In this document: in pieces, positions 33,101-41,159 of the stretch
How the letters are laid out: each line of letters begins with the position of its first letter
How positions within the stretch are numbered: the stretch's first letter is position 1
Source of the DNA: Microvirga massiliensis
GTDB taxonomy: Bacteria; Pseudomonadota; Alphaproteobacteria; Rhizobiales; Beijerinckiaceae
Assembly: GCF_001006805.1 (NCBI RefSeq)
Contig: NZ_LN811360.1
Span: 3,565-44,793, forward strand
DNA: 41,229 bases
Direction: 5' to 3'
The notes under the pieces: generated by a model
Database searches by the model: none
Seen by the model: only the letters and a program-made list of their open reading frames with translations
Told to the model about the DNA's origin: nothing
Translations under genes and position numbers: made by a program

Positions 33101-35270
33101 CTTGTGCCTGCCAGTAGTGAACAATGCGGCCATCCGCGAGCGAATAGTCTCTGGGCGCATCGAAGCTCGGCGGCAGGAAGGGCGGAATCGTGGTGATGAT
33201 CTGGTCCAGCCCAACCGGATTCCCGTCAGCGTCATAGCCGCGCCGCCGGACGGGAATCTGGTAGCCCTGAGGTTGATCCGGAGTTTCGTCGGTAATCCAG
33301 TCGACAATGAACCCGCCACCCGGCGTCGCCGACATGCTCAGGATGCGGAAGTTCTGGTAGGGTTGATTCAGGCCTCCGGGAATCTGCAGTACAGGCGGGG
33401 TTGTGTTCACGACGAAGTCCGGTCCGGCCGGCGTACCGTCGGACTCGAAGATGCGACCCCGGATATTGCCGAAGCTGCCTCCTTCAGGGTCGTTCGAGTG
33501 CCAGGCGACGACGATGCGCCCATCCGTCAGCGCGACCGCATGGACCCGAAAATCGAAGCCGCTGTGGGCAGCTTGGCCAGCCGGCGTCGAATTCACCTGG
33601 AAGGTCGCGCCCGGAGTGCCTGTGTGATCGAAGGTGTGAGCGACGAGCAACCCGGATTGATAAGCCTCTCCGTCTTCCCTGATCGCGATGAACCCGCCGT
33701 TCTCGAGCGGCGCCGTGACCACGCGGTGGCCCTGGAACATATTTGCGTTCTGGACCAGCGGAAAGTCGCCCGGAGCGGAGATCGGGGACTCGGAGAACCT
33801 CATCAGGGCCGGGTCGAGATCGTCGAGCTGGAAATTCTGGAGGGTCAATCTGTCCCCGTTGCCGAAATCGAGAACAGTGTCGGCTCCCTGTTGCGTTCCT
33901 TTCGACAGAAGCTCCGTGAAGCTGTGAACGGGAGCCGTCGAGAGATTGAGCACGTCCTCTTGGGCTGAGCTTTGGGTGAAGTCGGTGATGATGGTTTCCC
34001 GGTAGCCGAGACCGTAGACAAAGGTATCGTCGCCGTCACCGCCGGTCAGCATGTCGGCGATGGAGTTGAAGCTGCCACCCCCATCGAGCAAGTCATTGCC
34101 GGCGCCTCCGTCGAGGCGGTCGCCGCCCGAGTTTCCGAAAAGCAGGTCGTTACCGTCACCGCCGAGAAGAATGTCGTCGTCCAGGCCGCCTTGAAGTTCG
34201 TCGTTGCCGGTGCCGCCATCCAGGCTGTCGGCACCAACGCCGCCGAGCAGCAGATCGTTATTGCCGCCGCCGACGAGTGTGTCGTTGCCGTCCTCACCGC
34301 GCAGGATGTCGTTGCCGGCGCCTCCGTCAAGGAAGTTGGCGAACTTGTTGCCGGTGATGTGGTCGGTGCTGCTGCCACCGACCGCGTCCTCGATCCAGGT
34401 GTTGAAGGCGATGCCGACATTGCCGAACAGGCCAGCGACGTCCGAATAGCTGCCGGGGTTGAGATCGATGTTTTGCGCAACGCCGAAGCCCGACAAGTCG
34501 AGGCGGTCATGGTCACCGCCTGCGTCCCAGATCGTCAGAACCGGCTGCGAAGTTGTCTGGAATGCAAAGACGCTCCGCCCAGCCGTGCTGTTGAAGCCAT
34601 AGGTGGTGTCGCCTAGCCGTGTTGTCGTGTCCGCGCCGTAGAGCTGCTGTATCGCCAAGATATCGTAGATCATCGGCGTCAGTACTTGTGCCCCGTTCCA
34701 TCCCGCCTGGGAACCGTCGTCGCTCGGGTCGAAGTAAGACGTCACTGAGTAGCGTGTCGTGTCCTCGTCGAAGCTGCGGTTGTTCTGATAGGTGATGTCT
34801 CCTTGGTCGCTGGCGTTGTAGTCGCCGGGATGCTTGAGCCCGAGAGCATGGCCGAACTCGTGGACAGCATCATACCAGCGTGCACCGCCCCTATTGATCG
34901 GCGAGTTCCGCAGGAAGACATCGGCGTCATCGGGAAAGATGGAGTGAAGGGTCGAGTATGTGACCCCCCCGGCACTGGCCGGCATGTTGCTGACCTGGTT
35001 GACCGTGATGTCAGCCTCGTCATCGCCGGCCACATGCTCGATGCTTCGCGCAATCAGGTCGTCCCACAGCTCGGCGACCTCGATCATCGTTGTCACATCG
35101 CTCTCCGGCATCGTGACAAGGTCCGGATCGAAGTTGATCCCGAGGAACTCGGCGACCTCTTGGATCGGATTTCCGGGGTCGACATTGGTCGAGAATGTGA
35201 TTGTCGAGCCGTCGATCGTGTCGTCGTCGGCGATCGCGTTGACCATCGCCTGGTTGATGGTGATCGTCAT
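30162..35270 (-). CDS. Large RTX protein with serralysin-like metalloprotease domain
   Basis: This 1702-residue protein, probably secreted by a type I system, has no N-terminal signal. Residues 1-260 form an M10B (serralysin-like) domain with the zinc motif HEFGHALGLKH at 137-147. The Met-turn region reads YSVTSYF (174-180), with Thr177 where serralysins have Met. Calcium-binding GGxGxDxL repeats follow at about 310-420, 800-1120 and 1480-1650. A segment at about 500-800 has DGRIVVAWHSNDPEG-type repeats; cadherin-like (about 1157-1275) and VCBS-like (about 1277-1460) domains come next. The C-terminus ends with LDASDFLFGV. The ATG has a GGGGAGAC ribosome binding site. An AraC gene diverges upstream. 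No complete exporter is nearby. It may be a protease, an adhesin or both. Confidence 0.9.
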   Translation of the reverse strand: MTITINQAMVNAIADDDTIDGSTITFSTNVDPGNPIQEVAEFLGINFDPDLVTMPESDVTTMIEVAELWDDLIARSIEHVAGDDEADITVNQVSNMPASAGGVTYSTLHSIFPDDADVFLRNSPINRGGARWYDAVHEFGHALGLKHPGDYNASDQGDITYQNNRSFDEDTTRYSVTSYFDPSDDGSQAGWNGAQVLTPMIYDILAIQQLYGADTTTRLGDTTYGFNSTAGRSVFAFQTTSQPVLTIWDAGGDHDRLDLSGFGVAQNIDLNPGSYSDVAGLFGNVGIAFNTWIEDAVGGSSTDHITGNKFANFLDGGAGNDILRGEDGNDTLVGGGNNDLLLGGVGADSLDGGTGNDELQGGLDDDILLGGDGNDLLFGNSGGDRLDGGAGNDLLDGGGSFNSIADMLTGGDGDDTFVYGLGYRETIITDFTQSSAQEDVLNLSTAPVHSFTELLSKGTQQGADTVLDFGNGDRLTLQNFQLDDLDPALMRFSESPISAPGDFPLVQNANMFQGHRVVTAPLENGGFIAIREDGEAYQSGLLVAHTFDHTGTPGATFQVNSTPAGQAAHSGFDFRVHAVALTDGRIVVAWHSNDPEGGSFGNIRGRIFESDGTPAGPDFVVNTTPPVLQIPGGLNQPYQNFRILSMSATPGGGFIVDWITDETPDQPQGYQIPVRRRGYDADGNPVGLDQIITTIPPFLPPSFDAPRDYSLADGRIVHYWQAQVLEGQNFVWHLFAQIQGHTEVVQLDRGGYVPGFGTLGVSVSELRDGRIVFTWPSGVDQTSGADLYVGSQALIFDSDLKGFTRPGTEGDDTLEGSIYNDRLYGRGGDDILIGGRGPDLLDGGAGSDTADYDRSLEAVDIDLRRSGPQSGGHAEGDILVSIENLTGSAYADRLTGNGAANVIRGGYGDDTIDGQGGQDQLYGDRGDDTIILRGAEGGTAYGGRGQDTITLMSDGSIAYGDDGRDVLRAIGSNNQLYGGTGSDSVTIEGDNNSAYGDDGGDVMNIGAGNYNGNLLDGGAGDDDLRVFGGGDGNVLKGGAGSDVIMGGAGADIINGGADDDLMSGGEGADIFIYEPGGGTDTITDFVPGVDKIDLSAISGKYKLSDLSITQVGAHTVITLGSGLVLQNVDMGNLTGGDFVFAPDPNGSSNVPPIITSNGGGAMASVAVAEGNTTVTTVAASDPDPGQILTYSIVLPDGTNGAGADGALFTINPLTGALHFAAAPDFKRPADAGADNIYDVTVQVSDDQGGTDTQTIAVHVTNANEAPVAPASNAVSTDEDTVSAPVAIGATDENGDVLFYSVKPGFGPAIGTVTFIDGSFTYTPSPNANGQDSFTVLIEDGRGGMTEQVVSVTINPIADPAVIGGTITGSVIEDSVLVASGVLSIIDPDAGEASFRAGVFTGTYGSLTLDAAGAWTYTLDNANPAVQALATGQTLPETIVVQSFDGGTQAIDITIHGTNETGNPVLGDDRANNLRGTAGNDVIDARGGNDVVTADAGDDRIIAGAGNDIVDAGPGNDIIVAGIRDGNDLYSGGSGIDTLDMSATSAASVINLAGLASSAQTGIDVLISIENAVGGTGNDRINGNGAANLLDGGAGDDRIEGEGGADTIIGGSGNDLLSGGSGDDTFVFAPGSGIDVIVDFGDRAGNQDVILFEGGLFADFTDLQAAMTQVGADVVIAIDVAHQVTLRKVTLSRLDASDFLFGV

Positions 35271-35519
35271 GATGTCTCCCCAGCGCGCTGTTCGCCGTGC
35301 GAATCCGGGCGGACCGGCCGGGCAGGCAGAAGCGGCCCCTCAACTTTAGTAGCCGCAACCCTGCCGGTCTTGGACTGGCGCGCACCTCTCTCACGCGGGG
35401 CGGGGACGCATATTGCATAGTTTCGGGACCACATGTACGTTTTCTCCTGGCGAGTGCGGCTGATTGCTCATCACCTGCCAGCATCGGGGCGGTGGGCGTC
35501 GTCTGGGGGGGACGCGTCC

Positions 35520-36593
35520 ATGTCACGCGTGGGGCCCGAAGCGATTGGCTCGGTAGGCGCTTGGCGCCATGAGATGGCCCGCCGGTTGCTCAACCTCGAT
35601 TTCAAGCCGTTCTCGGAAGACGGATTCCGGGCATCCTTTATGCCCCTTTGGGGTCCATTGCGCATCGCACGGAGCACGATCAGCCCCGGCATAACCTTCC
35701 GGGACAACGAGCTCGTCCGCGACGGCGAGGACTCATTCACACTCCTTGTCTCACGACACAGCCGGATCACCGTTTCTCATCAGAAGCGCGAAATCGTGCT
35801 GCGGCCCGGAGAGGCGACTCTCCTGCGGAACTCAGAAACCGGCACCGTCGGCTCGGAAAAGCCGTACTCGTTCGACTCGATCTTGTTCCCCGCGGCCGAA
35901 CTGTTGCAGCTCGCCCCTGGAGCGAACGAGCATGCGGCGAGGCCGATATTCGCCTCGAGCGAGGCCTTGATACTGCTTTCGACCTATGTCGGTCACCTCA
36001 GGAAGCTTGCGTGCCGCGATGCCAAAGTCCAAGCCGCCGCTCGCCAGCACATTTTCGACCTTACCGCCGTCCTCCTGGCCGGGAATGGTCATCGCTTCGA
36101 CGAACAGATGGAGGACTCGCTTCAAGCGGCCCGCTTCGCCGCTGCGTGCGCCATGATCAGCGCCCGATCCGGCGAGCCAGGACTAAGTGTCGGAGGCGTT
36201 GCGGCAGGCCTTGGCATCTCCACGAGGTATTTGCAGCGGCTGTTCGAGCACCGCAGTCTGTCCTTCACAGAGTACCTGAATGAGGTGAGACTGAAGAAAG
36301 CCTATGCGATCCTCGCCGATCCGCAGACGGTCGACCGGCACATTATTGATGTTGCTCTTTCAGTTGGCTTCTCCGACATCTCCCATTTCAATCGGTTGTT
36401 CCGGCGTCGTTTCAATGAAGTCCCGACAGGGGTCCGTAAGGTGGCTAGATCCAAGGATGGACCCCCTCCGCCTTCGGGCAGGCTCGCGCATGCAAATTGC
36501 ATCGGTCGGAAGCATTATGAACCCAACCAACTTCTTGGGTCGTCTGCTGACCCTCGATCGAGTGGACGCGAGGGCGGACGCAAGGCCCCCTAG
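35520..36593 (+). CDS. AraC-family regulator with AraC-binding-like domain
   Basis: This 357-residue regulator has an N-terminal domain of the AraC-binding-like type (about 60-170, ISPGITFRDNELVRDGEDSF) and a C-terminal AraC DNA-binding domain (about 215-310: LSVGGVAAGLGISTRYLQRL, then HIIDVALSVGFSDISHFNRL and FRRRFNEVPTGVR). A tail of about 45 residues beyond the usual end is Pro/Gly/Arg-rich and may be read-through into former non-coding DNA. The ATG at 35520 has a G-rich ribosome binding site; an earlier ATG at 35433 is possible. It diverges from the RTX gene with about 250 bp between, so it may control it. Confidence 0.88.
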   Translation: MSRVGPEAIGSVGAWRHEMARRLLNLDFKPFSEDGFRASFMPLWGPLRIARSTISPGITFRDNELVRDGEDSFTLLVSRHSRITVSHQKREIVLRPGEATLLRNSETGTVGSEKPYSFDSILFPAAELLQLAPGANEHAARPIFASSEALILLSTYVGHLRKLACRDAKVQAAARQHIFDLTAVLLAGNGHRFDEQMEDSLQAARFAAACAMISARSGEPGLSVGGVAAGLGISTRYLQRLFEHRSLSFTEYLNEVRLKKAYAILADPQTVDRHIIDVALSVGFSDISHFNRLFRRRFNEVPTGVRKVARSKDGPPPPSGRLAHANCIGRKHYEPNQLLGSSADPRSSGREGGRKAP

Positions 36594-36646
36594 GAAACCG
36601 AGCGGATTGATACACGTCCCGGCGCGTTTTCAACCGAATTCCTCCG

Positions 36647-36788
36647 TTCTCGAAGTATCGCGTCAAACTGGACCTCGAAACGGGCATTTTGCCTGACGAT
36701 CTCGCATACGAGGCCTATTCAGTCAGCCCGGTCGGGCGAACAACCATCGACAGGCTGCTGAGCGGCTATCTCGCTTTTCGACGCGGAA
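36647..36788 (+). repeat. Coding repeat B, right copy
   Basis: The translation contains KLDLETGILPDDLAYEAYSV and SPVGRTTIDRLLSGYLAFRR, in a frame that stays open to the TGA at 36850. It is homologous to 29524-29668. No start codon fits, so it is probably the 3' end of a lost gene. Confidence 0.65.
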
Positions 36789-37239
36789 GCCGGGCCGGCC
36801 GTAGCGCTTTGACCGACGATCATTCCCATGAGAAAATGAGGATACTGAATTGATATTCCCTGTCTCAACCAGAGTGTCTCATCGAGGCTGTCTTGGAGAA
36901 GGTGGAAGGCCCGAACAAGGCGTGACATTCCGAGTCGACGCCCAGAAAGGCCGAAGCAGCGGCACCACCGATCCGAGATGATGATCTCGCCCCCTTCGGG
37001 CGGATTTCCCATAGCCCTGTTCGGTCGAGTCCGGCGTTTCTGCCACGTGGGCCCAACGGCCTCACGAAACTCGGCGATGGTCCGCTGGAACCACTACCTG
37101 CGCGGGATCGGGATCTCCTTTCCAGTTCGTAGGCTGGCTGCGGGATCCTCCGTCAGCGACAAACCCGGACCCGGCGGAGATAGGTTTCCCTGAGGCGGTC
37201 ATGACACTTCGGATCGCGAGCGCAGTGCTACCACCCTTG

Positions 37240-37283
37240 CTCGCTTACCAAGCGGGTGCCTTAGACCACTCAGCCACCCGTCC
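37240..37283 (-). pseudogene. 5' half of a tRNA-Ser-like gene
   Basis: Read leftward from 37283: a 7-base acceptor strand GGACGGG, TG, a D arm of serine type (GCTGAGTGGTCTAAGGC), then an anticodon arm CCCGC-TTGGTAA-GCGAG with one C-A mismatch. The loop would give anticodon GGT, which reads threonine codons, while the body is serine-like. No T arm or matching acceptor 3' strand follows. It is therefore a truncated, non-functional relic, perhaps left by integration of an element. Confidence 0.45.
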
Positions 37284-37298
37284 ATGTCAAACGCCTGG

Positions 37299-37712
37299 TC
37301 AGACGTCGTCAGGAAAATCTGAATCAGATTTAGCCTTGGACGAGACCTCCAATGCGGCTCGGACCGAGTCATAGAAGCTCGCGTCTTCCAGCGGCTTCTC
37401 GATCACTTCGCTGAACCCTGTACGGGCCGCGCGCTCGCGCAGTTCGGCACTCGCCTGAGGCGTGATCAGGACTGCCGGAGCCGAGACGCCACGCGCACGA
37501 AGCCTACGGAGCAATTCGATGCCGTCCAACTCCGGCATCACGTAGTCGATGACGAGGCACGCGTTTCGCGGTGGATCGGCAGCATCGAGGAGATCGGCAC
37601 CGTTCGCATACACGTCGACGCTCAGCCCCTCGGCTTGCAGCGAGAATTTCAAGGATTTTCGGACCGCTGCATCGTCGTCGACGAGAATCACCGGCCCCGT
37701 CGGGTTGCACAT
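37299..37712 (-). CDS. Single-domain response regulator (FixJ/NarL receiver type)
   Basis: This 137-residue receiver domain has no output domain. The acidic pocket is Asp12-Asp14 (LVDDD), the phosphoacceptor Asp56 (VIDYVMPELDG), the switch Thr84 (VLITPQAS) and Lys106 (IEKPLED). All key residues are present. The helix order and the VDVYANGADLL segment are of FixJ type. Single-domain receivers usually act as phosphate sinks or shuttles or by protein contact. No histidine kinase is near. A truncated paralogue lies at 27178-27352. The ATG at 37712 is the only good start. Confidence 0.9.
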   Translation of the reverse strand: MCNPTGPVILVDDDAAVRKSLKFSLQAEGLSVDVYANGADLLDAADPPRNACLVIDYVMPELDGIELLRRLRARGVSAPAVLITPQASAELRERAARTGFSEVIEKPLEDASFYDSVRAALEVSSKAKSDSDFPDDV

Positions 37713-37916
37713 GATGCGGATCCGCTGGCTTGCTGAGAGTCGTTACTGCGCACTTCGGCAGCCGGTCCGCTATGGCCCAGGATGACCAGGCTGCCTATTC
37801 CGGACTTTCCCTTACCTCGAAGTGATCCGGCCCCTCGTGGCGGCAGGTGCGCATCCCTGATCCGCGCTCGGATGATGAAGCCGAACTGTATTCCCTCTCT
37901 GGGGTGGAGGTGGATC

Positions 37917-38480
37917 ATGGGGCGCAGCTATTCCCAGAGTCTGCAAGTGCGGGTGGTGGCCTTTGTTGAGGCGGGTCATTCCCGCTGCGCGGCCGCGCGC
38001 CATTTCGGCTTCAGCGACCGCTGTTCGATCAAGCTGATGCGCCATCAGGCGCAGTCTGGCTCACCGGCCCCGGCGCGCCAGGGCCGCCCCCGTGGGCGCG
38101 GCAAGCATGAGACCTGTCTCGTCCAGACCGTGGACGCCAAGCCCGCCATCACGAGGCCGGAATGGGCCGCCCGGCTGCTGAGCCGGCCTGGCGTGCAGGT
38201 CGATCCCGCCACGCTCTCGCGCCTGTTATGTCGGCAGGGCCTCACAGATCAAAAAGTCCATGCCGGCCGCGGAGTGCGCACGCGCCGACATTCGCGATGA
38301 GCGCCGGGTCTGGCGAGACCAGCGCCAGCCCCGCATGCAGCAGCAGCCGTATCGGTTTGTGTTCCTCGAAGAGACGGGTGTGAACACCAGGATGGTGCGG
38401 TTGCGCGGCCGCAGCCGCAAGGGCGAGCGCCTGCCCGCGTCAGCACTGACGGGCCGGATCAAGTCTGGTGGCCTTTGCTG
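37917..38480 (+). pseudogene. IS630-family transposase remnant
   Basis: The first frame (from the ATG at 37917) gives the N-terminal helix-turn-helix of an IS630 transposase (SYSQSLQVRVVAFVEAGHSR, CAAARHFGFSDRCSIKLMRH) and the RPEWAARLLSRPGVQV region. Near 38250 it shifts into another frame that continues with KKSMPAAECARADIRDERRV and then the catalytic region FVFLEETGVNTRMVRLRGRS. The expected DETG aspartate reads E here. After about 38480 similarity is lost. No terminal inverted repeats were identified, so this is an inactive relic. Confidence 0.8.
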
Positions 38481-38639
38481 CCGAATGCCGGGTCTTCGCG
38501 ATCAGCGGCCCGGTGCAGAGCCCGCCCAGCATGTCCTCGGCCTCGGAACACGGAATGTGGCAGTGTCTCAGTTTGAATTTCGGCTTACGACCGTTTCAGT
38601 CGTTCGCCGAGGCGGCCAATGTCCCATTGCAGGCTATGT

Positions 38640-38993
38640 CTAGCCAATGTGCGATAGCACGTTGAGTATTTTTCCTGTCGGGTCGGAAATGAAGAAGCGT
38701 CTTACGCCCCACGGCTCGTCGGTCAGATCGTGGGCGAACTCGCATCCCATTTCTCTCGCACGACGATGCACCTCGTCCACATCGTCGACCTCTATCGACA
38801 GATCGGGAACGGGCGCGCCGGAGCCGCCTTCGCGGAGAATGCTGATCTGCGTGAGGGCAGTCTCGCGGGAGGTCAGCGTGACGATCCATCCTAGATCCAT
38901 GATCGTCTCGAGGCCGAAGAGATCGGAGTAGAACTTCCGAACCTCCGGGGCTGCGTCTGTGGCAATGTTCGCGACGATTCGGTGCACGGTCAT
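38640..38993 (-). CDS. VOC-family (glyoxalase/bleomycin resistance) protein
   Basis: This 117-residue protein has a vicinal-oxygen-chelate fold. It begins MTVHRIVANIATDAAPEVRK and shows FYSDLFGLETIMDLGWIVTL, VPDLSIEVDDVDEVHRRARE and RRFFISDPTGKILNVLSHIG, the usual beta-alpha-beta-beta-beta layout. Whether the metal site is complete is unclear. The ATG at 38993 has AGGGGG upstream and is preferred over a start at 39110. It is the last of four leftward genes (LysR, SnoaL-like, ABM, VOC) of types often involved in modification or detoxification of small organic molecules. No specific substrate can be proposed. Confidence 0.85.
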   Translation of the reverse strand: MTVHRIVANIATDAAPEVRKFYSDLFGLETIMDLGWIVTLTSRETALTQISILREGGSGAPVPDLSIEVDDVDEVHRRAREMGCEFAHDLTDEPWGVRRFFISDPTGKILNVLSHIG

Positions 38994-39187
38994 TTTGCCC
39001 CCTGGAACGGTGTCAGTTCCGAAAAAATGCAGCGTGAGCTTCGCTGGCTTGTTAGCACTAAACCCGCATGTCTTCATGCGGATAAGGATATCATCGATCT
39101 GCCCCGGCATTCGGCAGCAAAGGCCACCAGCCTCGAGCCGCCTCGATTTCCGAGGGATTGTGCCGTTCGTCGGAGCACGGGTTCCGC

Positions 39188-39499
39188 TCAGGCCCGCTGC
39201 ATGTCCGCCCGCAACGGTTCCCAGATCGAGACCTCGCGAGGCTTGCTGAGAAGCTCGGGAAGAGCCCGGTGCCCGGCCTCACGATAGGGTCGCTTGAGCT
39301 GGACCTCCAGGACATCCTCGTGGCTCTCCCAAGTCTCGTAGAGCATGAACCGGTTCGCCGCCTCGCGATCCTGGTGAAGGATCGCCAGATGGAACATCGG
39401 CTCGCTCCTCATCGCGTCGAGCAGGTCGTTGAGCAGCACGAGAAACCTGTCGCGCCGTTCTGGCACGACATCGAACTTGATCAGGTAGGTGACAGGCAT
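39188..39499 (-). CDS. Antibiotic biosynthesis monooxygenase (ABM/YgiN-like) domain protein
   Basis: This 103-residue protein is a single ABM domain (ferredoxin-like dimeric alpha/beta barrel). It starts with MPVTYLIKFDVVPERRDRFL and has FHLAILHQDREAANRFMLYETWESHEDV, the pattern of YgiN-like quinol monooxygenases and related proteins. Such proteins act on quinols or polyketide-like aromatics without cofactor, but many have unknown substrates. It lies 98 bp after the SnoaL-like gene and 194 bp before the VOC gene on the same strand. Confidence 0.87.
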   Translation of the reverse strand: MPVTYLIKFDVVPERRDRFLVLLNDLLDAMRSEPMFHLAILHQDREAANRFMLYETWESHEDVLEVQLKRPYREAGHRALPELLSKPREVSIWEPLRADMQRA

Positions 39500-39597
39500 C
39501 GTGCACTCCTCGGTCTGGAATCTCTGTCGTCGGGGCTGCTGGAAGGGTCCGCGAGGACCGGCGCAACAGGCGATGCGGGCCGATCCTCGCCGGAGGT

Positions 39598-39963
39598 TCA
39601 GGCTGCGGCCGGCACCTCGTCGAGAAAGCCGATCACACTGGTGAGGCGGCCGTTCTCGAGCGTGGCGAAGTCGGTGCCCTTGATGGGGCCGTCACGGCCC
39701 TCCGGGCCGAGCTGCCAGGAGAAGCGGACCTGGTTGCCGTAGCCGTCGGGTTGTCCCAGGAGGGCAAAGCGGAAACCGGGGAACTGCCCGTGCACGCCTG
39801 CGATCAAGGCATCGATCTGCTCGTGCCCCTGCCCCTGCATGAGCGGATCGAGATAGGTGCCGGTCTCGTTCCAGAGGTCGGCCATCAGGCTCCTGCGGCG
39901 GTGCGGATCGGTCTCGTTCCAGAGAGCGATGTAGCGGTCGGCGATGATTGCGGCGTCGGTCAT
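39598..39963 (-). CDS. SnoaL-like / NTF2-fold protein
   Basis: This 121-residue NTF2-like protein starts at the ATG 39963 behind an AGGAGG ribosome binding site. The pattern ADRYIALWNETDPHRRRSLM, NETGTYLDPLMQGQGHEQID, QFPGFRFALLGQPDGYGNQV is that of SnoaL-like domains, which include polyketide cyclases, isomerases and small binding proteins. A conserved Asp/His set in the cavity cannot be assigned with certainty. It is the first structural gene after lysR in the leftward cluster. Confidence 0.85.
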   Translation of the reverse strand: MTDAAIIADRYIALWNETDPHRRRSLMADLWNETGTYLDPLMQGQGHEQIDALIAGVHGQFPGFRFALLGQPDGYGNQVRFSWQLGPEGRDGPIKGTDFATLENGRLTSVIGFLDEVPAAA

Positions 39964-40247
39964 GGGAAGCCTCCTGTGGGCTAGCCGGATCGGTTCCGGC
40001 ATGAGAACGATGGCCGGGGAACGGCATGGCGTCGATTACGCCGGAGGTAATGGAACGGGATTGAAGCGATCCTTGGCGGGAGGAAGGGCGTCCCTGCGCC
40101 AACGGTGGATGCATGGTTCCGGACTGGGCCTTGATGGCTTGGGCTCAATGAGGCGCGCCGAATGGGCGTCTGCCAGCCGCAAGTTACTCAATTAGGCACC
40201 AGGGACGCCTCGGGTCTGGTGGTCTTAGCTACCGAATGGCGAGAATT

Positions 40248-41159
40248 TCAGGCACCCCTGATGCCTTGCAGGCTTCTCAGTCGGGGGCCGTCGTCCGGCA
40301 GCCAGCTCTGCGGCCCGTCGCCCGCGGCAAGCTCCCGAAGCCCTTCGACCGCGAGATTGAGGGCATCACTGCCGATTCCATCCGGATAGACGACGTAGAC
40401 GGGATGCATGAAGGCCGGAGCCTCGGGAACCAGCCTCAAGCGTCCGTTCGCGAGGAAGGGCTGCACGGCACGTCGCCGGAAATAACCCGCTCCACCGACC
40501 TGAACGATGTAGTCCAGCGCGAGCGGACCGAGTCCGACGAAAAGTCCCGGGTCGGCGAAGCGCGGGAAGCTCATCCCGTGGTGGGCCGCAAAGTCCTCGC
40601 CCCAGTCGACGTAAACATAATCAGGATCGGACACGTCGGAAACCGTGACGTCGGTCGTCACGTGCACGAGTTCCTCCTCCATGATCATCTCGACCCTCAG
40701 CCCGGGCATGTGCCGTGGGGCGTAGACGACCGCCAGGTCGAGCACACCGTCACCTACTTGGCGCAGCAACCCGTCAGGGAGGCCGACCTGGGTTCGAAGG
40801 GCCACGTCGCTTGCGTTGTTTCTCATCCACACCATCCAGGCGAGGAGCAATGGATTCCACAGGCTCAACTCGCCTCCGATCGCGAGTACTGCTCGCCGGC
40901 CTGCCGGAATGGCGACCTCGTGGCGTGCCCGCTCCCAAACTTGAACCAGGGTCGGTGCGAAACGCAGGAACTGCTCCCCCGCGGCCGTGAGCGTCGCCCC
41001 CGCTTTGTTGCGGACGAAGACCGGCCGCCGCAATTGGTCCTCCAGTGAGCGGACACGTGCGCTCACCGTCGTCTGGGTCACATTCAATCGTTCTGCGGCG
41101 CGGACGAAGCTGCCGGCCTCGACGATGGCGAGGAACGTGCGAGCGAGCTCGATGTCCAT
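40248..41159 (-). CDS. LysR-family transcription regulator
   Basis: This 303-residue LysR regulator starts with an N-terminal winged helix-turn-helix (MDIELARTFLAIVEAGSFVR, AAERLNVTQTTVSARVRSLE, LRRPVFVRNKAGATLTAAGE) and continues with a C-terminal periplasmic-binding-like effector domain from about 90. Length and motifs are normal. It is transcribed leftward, 284 bp before the SnoaL-like gene, and may regulate the SnoaL-ABM-VOC genes, although LysR proteins more often regulate a divergent neighbour, which would lie beyond the right edge. The region 39964-40247 shows no other gene. Confidence 0.93.
   Translation of the reverse strand: MDIELARTFLAIVEAGSFVRAAERLNVTQTTVSARVRSLEDQLRRPVFVRNKAGATLTAAGEQFLRFAPTLVQVWERARHEVAIPAGRRAVLAIGGELSLWNPLLLAWMVWMRNNASDVALRTQVGLPDGLLRQVGDGVLDLAVVYAPRHMPGLRVEMIMEEELVHVTTDVTVSDVSDPDYVYVDWGEDFAAHHGMSFPRFADPGLFVGLGPLALDYIVQVGGAGYFRRRAVQPFLANGRLRLVPEAPAFMHPVYVVYPDGIGSDALNLAVEGLRELAAGDGPQSWLPDDGPRLRSLQGIRGA

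Larger units (their letters stand above)
36594..37298. other. Gene-poor region with repeat B and a tRNA-like fragment
   Basis: Apart from repeat B (36647-36788) and the tRNA-like fragment (37240-37283), I find no supported gene. An open frame covers 36610-36852, but it lacks an acceptable start codon and ribosome binding site. Confidence 0.5.

Noticed and set aside
37240..37283. Functional suppressor-like tRNA with anticodon GGT
   Set aside because: No T arm and no acceptor 3' strand follow, so a mature tRNA cannot form.
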